Source of the DNA: a bacterium
GTDB lineage: Bacteria > Muiribacteriota > Ozemobacteria > Ozemobacterales > Ozemobacteraceae
Reading direction: 5' to 3'
DNA length: 7,104 bases
Assembly (NCBI GenBank): GCA_016192885.1
Contig: JACPTH010000069.1
Coordinates: 1 to 7,104 of the forward strand
Every line of letters begins with the position of its first letter. Within the stretch, counting starts at the first letter, position 1. Shown here one piece after another: positions 1-5,954 of the stretch. A program made the position numbers and the translations under genes. A model generated the notes under the pieces. The model made no database searches. It was not told the DNA's origin and saw only the letters and a list, made by a program, of their open reading frames with translations.

Positions 1-1447
1 GGAGATTTAAAAAACAAGCAAGTTTCCCTGGAAGAAAATGGTTCATGAATTTCATGGTACCTGCTGAAAATAATGCGGCTAGGCAAATTTTCCCGAGAGA
101 AAATAAAAGGTGGTGTTTGGTTAAATTTCCTAATCGCTTCCTTAATCTATAATATAAAATTCCTGAATTTACAACTGCCGCAAGAGATGATCCTAGAGCC
201 AACCCCCAATAACCAAAAGGTCCGATCAGAAGCAAGTTAAGCGCTAAATTGGCGATGACGGAAGCGATGCTCGCAAAAATCGGAGTTTTTGTATCTCCGA
301 GCGCATAAAAAGCGGGGCCAATTAGTTTTACAAGGGAAAAAAAAGTTAATCCGACGGCATAGCTTTGAAGAGCAATTGAAGTTGCAAAAGTGTCAGCTTC
401 GTTAAACTTGCCATGTTCAAATACTATTCTAATTATTGGTTCCGCAAGCGCCAAAATGGAGAAACTGGCAAAAATCGCCATGAATCCGGTTAGTTTGATT
501 GAATCCGAAATTGAGTTTGCCATCTCCTCGCGATTTGAAGCAGCCGCATGTCGAGAAAAAACGGGCAAGGTTGCCTGGGCTATCGAAACCCCAAAAATCC
601 CCAAGGGAAGCTGCATAATTCTAAATGCATACCCAAGCCATGAAACAGCCCCGTCTCCCTGAGAGGTAGCTAGGATGGTGCTTACGGCGATGTTTATTTG
701 GGTGGCGGCCAATCCAATTGTTCCGGGAAGAATGAGGATAAAAATTTTTCGAAGATTTTCATCTTTCAAATCCCAGATTGCTTTTAGTCGAAAGTCTTTT
801 TTCCACAACGAGAAAAACTGTACGGCCATTTGAAGGATACCGCCAAGCATAGCTCCCATTGCCATTCCAACTATGGACGGATAACCCATCGATTCAATAA
901 ATGGGCAAAAAGAAAACCCTGCAATTATCATCGCTCCGTTGAGAAAAACCGGAGCAATCGCCGGGATAAAAAATTCGTTAAGAGAGTTGAGTACACCCAT
1001 GGCTATCGCGGCCCACGAAATTGCCAGAAGAAAGGGAAACATTATTCGAGTCATTAGAACCGTCAATTCAAATTTTCCAAAGGTCGCTACGAAACCTGGC
1101 GCAAGTATTGAAACAATGAAAGGAGAAAGAATTATCCCAAGAATTGTTATAACCCCGACAATCACTCCCAACATTGTCAATGTAATATTCGTTAGGCGGA
1201 ACCCCGCATCCTTGCCTTGCTTGTGAAAAGTGGCGTTGAAGATCGGAACAAAAGCTGAACTCATCGCTCCTTCAGCAAAAAGATCCCTTAGTAAATTCGG
1301 AATTCGAAAAGCAACGTTAAATGCATCTGTCCAGACACCCGCCCCGAAGAAAAAAGCAAAGGTCTGCTCGCGCACCAAACCCATGACTCTACTAATCATG
1401 GTTGCAAAGCCCATAACGCCGGCGGATCGGAAAATCGAGGTGCTCAT
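1..1447 (-). CDS. murJ: Lipid II flippase MurJ (MviN family), C-terminus cut by the window edge
   Basis: MurJ is a multi-pass inner-membrane protein of the MOP exporter superfamily that flips lipid-linked peptidoglycan precursor (lipid II) to the outer face of the membrane. The reading frame is open from ATG 1447 to the left edge (482 codons, last complete codon at 2-4). The family is usually about 500-530 residues, so only the end of the last membrane region is missing. The N-terminus has the family signature, including TDAFNVAFRIPNLLR and FAEGAMSSAFVP. Charged residues that line the transport cavity in characterised MurJ proteins are present: R20, R26, D41 and R54 correspond to E. coli R18, R24, D39 and R52, and R276 in YAFRIMQLP matches E. 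coli R270. A stop lies eight codons upstream of ATG 1447 with no alternative start between, which fixes the start; no good Shine-Dalgarno sequence is visible. I checked the frame through its length and saw no frameshift. It lies 169 bp downstream of the propeller gene on the same strand and may share its transcript. Family assignment is very secure. Confidence 0.96.
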   Translation of the reverse strand, partial: MSTSIFRSAGVMGFATMISRVMGLVREQTFAFFFGAGVWTDAFNVAFRIPNLLRDLFAEGAMSSAFVPIFNATFHKQGKDAGFRLTNITLTMLGVIVGVITILGIILSPFIVSILAPGFVATFGKFELTVLMTRIMFPFLLAISWAAIAMGVLNSLNEFFIPAIAPVFLNGAMIIAGFSFCPFIESMGYPSIVGMAMGAMLGGILQMAVQFFSLWKKDFRLKAIWDLKDENLRKIFILILPGTIGLAATQINIAVSTILATSQGDGAVSWLGYAFRIMQLPLGIFGVSIAQATLPVFSRHAAASNREEMANSISDSIKLTGFMAIFASFSILALAEPIIRIVFEHGKFNEADTFATSIALQSYAVGLTFFSLVKLIGPAFYALGDTKTPIFASIASVIANLALNLLLIGPFGYWGLALGSSLAAVVNSGILYYRLRKRLGNLTKHHLLFSLGKICLAALFSAGTMKFMNHFLPGKLACFLNL

Positions 1448-1551
1448 GGGTCGGATTTTTGGAAAACTTCAGCTAAAAGAATGCAGCCTCTGATGTCAGG
1501 TGAATGAATTTGTAAAAGCTTATTGAAAAATGTTATTTCGATGTTGCCATG

Positions 1552-1566
1552 CGCTTCAATGAAGCG
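1552..1566. repeat. Short perfect palindrome between murJ and the propeller gene
   Basis: CGCTTC and GAAGCG flank a 3-nt centre, giving a 6-bp stem. On the plus strand it is followed by AGTTTTTC, so it resembles a weak terminator for plus-strand transcription, but no plus-strand gene ends here. On the minus strand, the direction of both neighbouring genes, no T-run follows. It could be an operator or chance. It lies about 105 bp upstream of the murJ start. Confidence 0.3.
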
Positions 1567-1574
1567 AGTTTTTC

Positions 1575-1599
1575 AATTCGCAATTTTTAATTCGTAATT
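1575..1599. repeat. Imperfect tandem direct repeat, AATTCGCAATT / AATTCGTAATT
   Basis: Two 11-bp copies (1575-1585 and 1589-1599) differ at one base and start 14 bp apart, just beyond the stop of the propeller gene. The 169-bp gap 1448-1616 otherwise contains no convincing ORF, no tRNA and no clear -35/-10 promoter for murJ. The repeat may be a fragment of a dispersed intergenic repeat, a protein-binding site, or AT-rich chance similarity. Confidence 0.35.
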
Positions 1600-1616
1600 G
1601 TATAGCCGAGGTTTTC

Positions 1617-2264
1617 CTAATAATGCATGAAGGTTTTCCAGGAGGTTCCGTCGAATCTGCAAATACTACCCCCCACGGTGGCTATCCATACTGAACCTCC
1701 AAGGGTTTTTAGCGATTGAACGTTATCCTCAAACAAGCCGTTTTGGCTTGAATAGGTTTTCCAAACGCTTCCATCAAATGAAGCGACTCCAGATGGCGTG
1801 GCAACCCAGATTATGCCTTTTTCGTCTATGGCAATGTCGCGAATAATGTCGTTTGGAAGCCCATCCTTGCTGGAAAATCGCCTCCAATCCTTTGCATCAA
1901 GATTGCACGAACTTAACCCCTCATTGGTCCCGACCCAGACCCGTTCACCAGGTTGATCCACCAAAAGGCAAGTAATGTTATCCGAAACCAGGCCGTCTTT
2001 CAAATTTGGAAGAGAATTAGTATTCTTTGAATTAAAATTTCTCGTATCTTTTCCCGTGTACACCACAATTCCGTCTCCGTTTGTCCCTACCCAAAGTTTT
2101 TCGTGGTCAACGGCATACGCGCGGGAATAGGTATTTAAAAGAATGTCCTTTCGGAAATATTTCATCCAACCTTCAAGCGCATACGAAGTTGAGGGGAAAA
2201 AGAAAAGGCTGATAAGGCTTAAAAGGAAAAATAATAAAACCCATCGCGAGGAAACCATCGCCAT
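1617..2264 (-). CDS. Exported four-repeat protein of the two-component-regulator propeller type
   Basis: The protein has 215 residues. Residues 1-29 form a Sec-type signal peptide with a long hydrophobic core and an SYA cleavage motif, so it should be exported to the periplasm or cell surface. The rest is four repeats of about 41 residues, of the kind called two-component regulator propeller (Reg_prop) repeats. Each has a core such as LWVGTNGDG (58-65), VWVGTNEG (109-116), IWVATPSG (152-159) or VWIATVGG (192-199). Three begin with a GL(V/P/F) motif after the previous strand, and the last two end in W-K-T-Y/F. Such repeats form beta-propeller blades, usually found in the periplasmic sensor part of hybrid histidine kinases, GGDEF or cyclase proteins. 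Here there is no membrane anchor and no output domain. Four blades are too few for one usual closed propeller, so it may oligomerise or be a remnant. ATG 2264 is chosen because GGAGG lies 10 nt upstream; M3 would sit 16 nt away. The ligand and role are unknown. Confidence 0.85.
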   Translation of the reverse strand: MAMVSSRWVLLFFLLSLISLFFFPSTSYALEGWMKYFRKDILLNTYSRAYAVDHEKLWVGTNGDGIVVYTGKDTRNFNSKNTNSLPNLKDGLVSDNITCLLVDQPGERVWVGTNEGLSSCNLDAKDWRRFSSKDGLPNDIIRDIAIDEKGIIWVATPSGVASFDGSVWKTYSSQNGLFEDNVQSLKTLGGSVWIATVGGSICRFDGTSWKTFMHY

Positions 2265-2274
2265 AAAAGTACTG

Positions 2275-2279
2275 CCTCC
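2275..2279 (-). promoter_or_regulatory. Shine-Dalgarno site GGAGG of the propeller gene
   Basis: On the minus strand GGAGG ends 10 nt before ATG 2264. This favours that ATG over the in-frame ATG two codons later. No convincing -35/-10 pair was found upstream for this gene; a TATAGAT stretch on the minus strand near 2285-2295 is the best -10 candidate but has no matching -35. Confidence 0.6.
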
Positions 2280-2400
2280 ATTTTTACATCTATATTTCTA
2301 ATTAGGATTCTTTCATTTTCATCGGTAGGAGAACCCAAATTGCTTAGCTAAAGGTTTTGAATCAACTCCAAATAATTCCTTTTCAATTTCAAAATTTTGG

Positions 2401-2429
2401 TTGCAAAACTTGGAAAAATGTTTCATAAT
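2401..2429 (+). promoter_or_regulatory. Predicted sigma-70-type promoter for the NTF2-like gene
   Basis: TTGCAA (2401-2406) and CATAAT (2424-2429) are separated by exactly 17 bp. They match the TTGACA and TATAAT consensus at four and five of six positions. Transcription would start near 2436, giving a leader of roughly 38 nt before ATG 2474. The remainder of the divergent gap 2265-2473 is AT-rich with no further feature I can support. Confidence 0.5.
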
Positions 2430-2461
2430 GACCGCGCGAAAAAAATCGCGAATATTTCTAG

Positions 2462-2468
2462 AAAGGGG
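2462..2468 (+). promoter_or_regulatory. Shine-Dalgarno site AAAGGGG of the NTF2-like gene
   Basis: This purine-rich AAAGGGG run is followed by a 5-nt spacer and ATG 2474. It supports that start codon. Confidence 0.6.
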
Positions 2469-2473
2469 ATTTT

Positions 2474-2947
2474 ATGAAGCAGTTGAAGTTACTCCGTTGC
2501 GTTCTTTTTTTAAGCGTCTTATTCGCCGCGCTTTCCCCAGTCACGCTCTTTTCTCAAGAATTGAGTTTGGCCCAAAGAGAAGTTTGGAAAAACGTAGAAA
2601 AATACTGGGATCTAGTAATGCAGGGTGATTTAGAAGGGTATCTTTCCTATTTCCATTCCGATTTCAGCGGCTGGCAAAATCAAGAGATGCTTCCTGATGA
2701 CAAGGAAACCAGAAGGAAATTCGAAACACACGATTATTTAACAACCAAGGTTTTGATGTATGACCTTAAACCAGCTTCTATTCGGATTTTCTCCAATTTC
2801 GCGATTGCGCATTATTGCTTCACGATTGTCTATAAAGATTCCGCGGGAAAAGAGCGCACTTCTCACGGTCGTTGGACCGACATTCTGATGAAACAGGGTG
2901 AGAAATGGGTTCTCGTCGGAGATCACGGCGGAAAAACTTCCGATTAA
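2474..2947 (+). CDS. Small exported NTF2/SnoaL-like (DUF4440-type) protein
   Basis: The protein has 157 residues. Residues 1 to about 28 form a signal peptide (MKQLKLLR, then a hydrophobic core, ending near LFSQ), so the mature protein of about 130 residues should be periplasmic or secreted. The mature part begins with a helix carrying VWKNVEKYW (37-45) and the phrase GDLEGYLSYFHSDFSGW (51-67), typical of the opening helices of NTF2-like cone folds. It ends with HGRWTDILMKQGEKWVLVGDH (131-151, central part), the usual closing strands of SnoaL/DUF4440 proteins. The fold includes small enzymes and ligand-binding proteins, so no reaction can be assigned. The start is supported by a Shine-Dalgarno site and an upstream promoter. 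It stands alone on the plus strand, diverging from the propeller gene and converging on the cyclase operon, with a hairpin terminator 20 bp after its stop. Fold assignment is by eye from sequence pattern. Confidence 0.82.
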   Translation: MKQLKLLRCVLFLSVLFAALSPVTLFSQELSLAQREVWKNVEKYWDLVMQGDLEGYLSYFHSDFSGWQNQEMLPDDKETRRKFETHDYLTTKVLMYDLKPASIRIFSNFAIAHYCFTIVYKDSAGKERTSHGRWTDILMKQGEKWVLVGDHGGKTSD

Positions 2948-2967
2948 TTTTTTTAAAAAACTGATTG

Positions 2968-3002
2968 AAAGAATAAGGGGGCGCCATGCCCCCTTATTCT
3001 TT
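2968..3002. terminator. Strong bidirectional hairpin terminator between converging genes
   Basis: A perfect 15-bp inverted repeat (2968-2982 and 2988-3002) with five central G:C-rich pairs plus one more encloses a 5-nt loop (GCCAT). On the plus strand the stem runs into TTTT and stops transcription of the NTF2-like gene. On the minus strand it is followed by a T-rich stretch (the complement of the A-run at 2955-2960), and it can stop the cyclase operon. One arm contains the last two codons and the stop of the cyclase gene (2994-3002), so the terminator overlaps coding sequence. Confidence 0.85.
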
Positions 3003-5936
3003 TAGTTGGTAAGCCTCGATGGTTTGCGTTTTTCCTTTTACGGTTTGCGTGGGAAGTTTCTCGAAAAGGACGTTTCCCGGGGCCAGGTGTTTCGCGAAAT
3101 TCGACAAGATAACTCTGCTTCCTGATACCGTGTGGGCAAGCGCACCCAGTCTGGCGGCTAGATTTACGGGGTCTCCAATTACGGTATGGTTAAGCCTAAC
3201 GGTGCTGGCCCCAAGGATCCCTGAAATTACCTTTCCTGAGTTGATTCCTATTGCGGGGGAAAGTTCAAGGTTTGTTGATTCGAAGTAACGTTTAATTTCC
3301 CTAACTACCGACAAAGCTGAAAGGATAGCTTGTTTTCCGCCGCCAAGTTTTGAATGACGAAAGATTACCATGATTTTATCGCCCATAAGTTTGTCAATCT
3401 CTCCCCCAAATTTCATTACCGCTTGATCCGTTACCCTTAAATGTTCTTGTAGAGCTTCAAAGACCTCATATGGATCGCGGTTTTTTTGGAATTCTTCAAA
3501 GCCGTGCAAAGCGGAGAACAAAATTGTAACATCACAAAACTCCCCGCTTTTTGCAATGATTTCAGAGTCCGATTCCTTTACCGCGCTTATCACCGAGGAA
3601 GAAACGTATTGCTCCAAAATTTGCCTTTCCTGCAAGCCTTTTGCCATTGAATTGAAGGCCATTCCAAGCGACCCGAACTCGTCCCCCCTTGAATCGTCAA
3701 GCCTAACGTTAAATCGCTCGGCGTTAATTTCATCCGCGGCGCTCATCAATTTCCCTAAAGGCCTCAGAAAGTACATGGCGCTAGATAACCCAATGATTAT
3801 CGCCATTGCCGAAATTCCGATAAAACCCAAGCTGGCCGCATTCTCCAGCGATTTACGCAAGTCCGCCAAATGTGCGGTCGAACGCTGCCCCGCAAGAAGC
3901 GCCTTTACGTGCTCTCCGGGCAAGGTCTCAAAAATGTATTTTTCTTCGGATTCAGTATCCTTGGTAAAAACCGGAAGGTATAACGAGAAACTCAACTGGG
4001 AAATCTTACTCAATTGAGGAAAAACTCGATTAATCCAAATGAGGTTATCTTCTCTTTCTTCTTCAAATTTTGGATAACTATCTTTAATGGTTCCGTAACC
4101 TGTAAAACCCAAAGTTACATCGGAGGAGGCAAGGGAGGAATTCACCCTATCAAAGGAACTTTTAAGATAATCCCCGTCAAAAGGGCCTTTCGAAAAGGTC
4201 CATTTCAGGATAAATCGCGGGAGATTACTTACCTTTAAAATGACTCCAATAAACTCGACTCTGTCAAAAAGAGTTCCTACTATGTTTAACCTTAGGGGAA
4301 ATTGCGTAAAGTTCATGTACCCCAAAGGTCCAATTTGGCCTTGAATGTTTTTGGCAACCAATTCTCGTTTAAAGGAAAGTTTGTCCAAACCCTTCTGCCC
4401 GTCGCCTTTTGATTTTGAAAATTTCCCTGAGCCATCAAGAGCCGGATTCACGTCCCGGAGGCGGTTTCGGTCATGCCAAGAAACCAAATCGATGAAAAGG
4501 TTGGCTTTCAGCTCCTTAATTGGTGCTTCGTTCGGGTCGGTTTTATTAAATTTCCAAGATCGAACAAAATTATTTTCTCCGGAAACAATGACTTGAATTG
4601 AACCTGGAATAATTGAGAACAGTTCTTGAGCCAGCCATTGAGCAAATTCTTTTTGGTCGGGATAGATTAAGGAACTCCGCTCAATCTGACCTTTGATTGT
4701 TGGGTCGTCAAGCATTTCGCGAAGAAAACAAGTATGTGACGCCAAAAAAAATCGAAACCCTTCATCAATTTGCACCAGGTCTTTGTGAAGATTCGATGAA
4801 ATATTGTCTTTCTCTTTTCCAATTTTTTCTCGAAAGAACCGCTGGACAATGAAGTGAGCGCCGACCAAAGGAAGCGAAGTTGAAACAATAAACGCCAAAA
4901 GAAAAGTAAGCTTAACCGAAATCCGGGGGCTTCTTTGGAAAAAGACCTTTTCAACTCCAGTGAAAACCCCGAAACATGCTAGAAAAGCCTGAAGGAGAAA
5001 AAAAGCGAATCTTTCATTTTCCGGCCGTTGAGTGATTCCATGAACTCGTTGAACGATTATTGCGCGATGATCTGCCCCTTTATTAAACGGCCCCATTCCG
5101 AGTAGACAATCTTCAAAATTTTCAAACACGTAAGTATTCGGCCTTTTGCCGGCAAATCCCCGCAGAAAAATTTTCAGCTTTTGGTTTCGCTCAAGAAAAT
5201 TGGAAAAATGCTCTTCTTGCGTCCCTATTTTAACCGGGACAAAAGCAAGTCCCACATTTTCTTCCTTCCAAAGTCGAGTTTGAACTTTATGGGAAAAATT
5301 AGCATCGACTTGGAAAAGATCAATAAAAACTACAATAACAAAACCGTTTGGAAGAACATTCCAAAATAAAGCCCTGTTCCTTCCGATTGAAGGTAAAATT
5401 TGAAGTCGCCCTACAAAATCCCTTTGTTGAGAGATCTGAATTGAAATTCCGGTATGCTTTCTAAGCGAAGCGGCAAAAGATTTATCTTCCAAGGGATTAG
5501 GTTTCCCAAGGTATTTGTTTATCCCATGCCCAATGACCTTTAAATAATCTTTTATAACCTCGCTAAATCCAAGCTCGTTGTTAACCTTAAAAGCAATTTC
5601 AAAATCACTAAGTTTTTTTACGGTTCCATTGCAATAAAAAATAAAGATCTCATGCTTAGGCAAGGAGTCTTTTAACTCTTGTTGGTAAATTTGAGGAATT
5701 TCGAAAGAACTTGTCGAAGAGGAAATTTTGGAGGAAAAGTTAAGCAGAAGTTGCTTCAATTGCGATTCAACATCATTTGATTGCTCGATTTGCTGCATCA
5801 AGAAGAGGAGTTGGTTTTGATTTTCCTCAAAAAGCGCCTTGTTTTTTTCCGCAATCTCCTCATTTCTCCCAAAAGAAATTACCAAAAATGGGAAAACCAG
5901 AAAAAAGACAAGCATGATGACCTTTAAAAATCGCAT
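2994..5936 (-). CDS. Multi-pass HAMP class III nucleotide cyclase, first metal aspartate missing (C2-like)
   Basis: The protein has 980 residues and four likely membrane segments: 4-22, about 309-329, 343-363 and 702-724. Positive residues in the 330-342 loop suggest that it and the C-terminus are cytoplasmic, leaving two large outside regions (23-308 and 364-701) of no family I recognise. A HAMP-like linker follows (about 725-786, with P726 and the G-D-E-F motif at 751-754), then a class III adenylyl/guanylyl cyclase domain (about 801-980). Family residues seen are K849 and D853 in DKLMGD, T918 at the base-specificity position, N925 in VN and R929 in AAR. The first metal aspartate of the usual F-S-D-I motif is replaced: the sequence reads LFSALHGF with A809. 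Thr at the specificity site is common in bacterial adenylyl cyclases, so cAMP would be the likelier product if active. ATG 5936 lies 18 bp after the stop of the upstream cyclase gene, behind a purine-rich GGAAAAGAGAAAG stretch, so the two form one operon. The missing Asp suggests it needs a partner chain. Confidence 0.9.
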   Translation of the reverse strand: MRFLKVIMLVFFLVFPFLVISFGRNEEIAEKNKALFEENQNQLLFLMQQIEQSNDVESQLKQLLLNFSSKISSSTSSFEIPQIYQQELKDSLPKHEIFIFYCNGTVKKLSDFEIAFKVNNELGFSEVIKDYLKVIGHGINKYLGKPNPLEDKSFAASLRKHTGISIQISQQRDFVGRLQILPSIGRNRALFWNVLPNGFVIVVFIDLFQVDANFSHKVQTRLWKEENVGLAFVPVKIGTQEEHFSNFLERNQKLKIFLRGFAGKRPNTYVFENFEDCLLGMGPFNKGADHRAIIVQRVHGITQRPENERFAFFLLQAFLACFGVFTGVEKVFFQRSPRISVKLTFLLAFIVSTSLPLVGAHFIVQRFFREKIGKEKDNISSNLHKDLVQIDEGFRFFLASHTCFLREMLDDPTIKGQIERSSLIYPDQKEFAQWLAQELFSIIPGSIQVIVSGENNFVRSWKFNKTDPNEAPIKELKANLFIDLVSWHDRNRLRDVNPALDGSGKFSKSKGDGQKGLDKLSFKRELVAKNIQGQIGPLGYMNFTQFPLRLNIVGTLFDRVEFIGVILKVSNLPRFILKWTFSKGPFDGDYLKSSFDRVNSSLASSDVTLGFTGYGTIKDSYPKFEEEREDNLIWINRVFPQLSKISQLSFSLYLPVFTKDTESEEKYIFETLPGEHVKALLAGQRSTAHLADLRKSLENAASLGFIGISAMAIIIGLSSAMYFLRPLGKLMSAADEINAERFNVRLDDSRGDEFGSLGMAFNSMAKGLQERQILEQYVSSSVISAVKESDSEIIAKSGEFCDVTILFSALHGFEEFQKNRDPYEVFEALQEHLRVTDQAVMKFGGEIDKLMGDKIMVIFRHSKLGGGKQAILSALSVVREIKRYFESTNLELSPAIGINSGKVISGILGASTVRLNHTVIGDPVNLAARLGALAHTVSGSRVILSNFAKHLAPGNVLFEKLPTQTVKGKTQTIEAYQLKE

Positions 5937-5954
5937 GTTAGCTTTCTCTTTTCC

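Noticed and set aside
390..1493. Several plus-strand open frames (390-662, 830-1057, 939-1226, 1230-1493)
   Set aside because: They lie antisense to murJ, whose minus-strand frame is open throughout and matches the family from end to end.
1552..1570. Hairpin plus T-run as a terminator
   Set aside because: The T-run lies on the plus-strand side, where no gene ends. The minus-strand side, used by both neighbours, has no T-run.
2435..2450. Small hairpin CGCGA-A6-TCGCG in the leader of the NTF2-like gene
   Set aside because: A 5-bp stem is too short to support a riboswitch or attenuator call; no further structure was seen around it.
2401..2926. Open frames 2401-2628 (plus) and 2738-2926 (minus) around the NTF2-like gene
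   Set aside because: Both overlap the NTF2-like gene, which has a signal peptide, Shine-Dalgarno site and family pattern; the alternatives have none.
4667..4954. Minus-strand 95-codon frame inside the large cyclase
   Set aside because: It is in another frame of the same strand within a well-supported gene, and its composition looks like a frame-shifted membrane segment.
3019..5369. Plus-strand open frames opposite the large cyclase (3019-3288, 3556-4017, 4014-4238, 4345-4596, 5181-5369)
   Set aside because: They are shadows of the 980-residue minus-strand gene, with no recognisable protein features.
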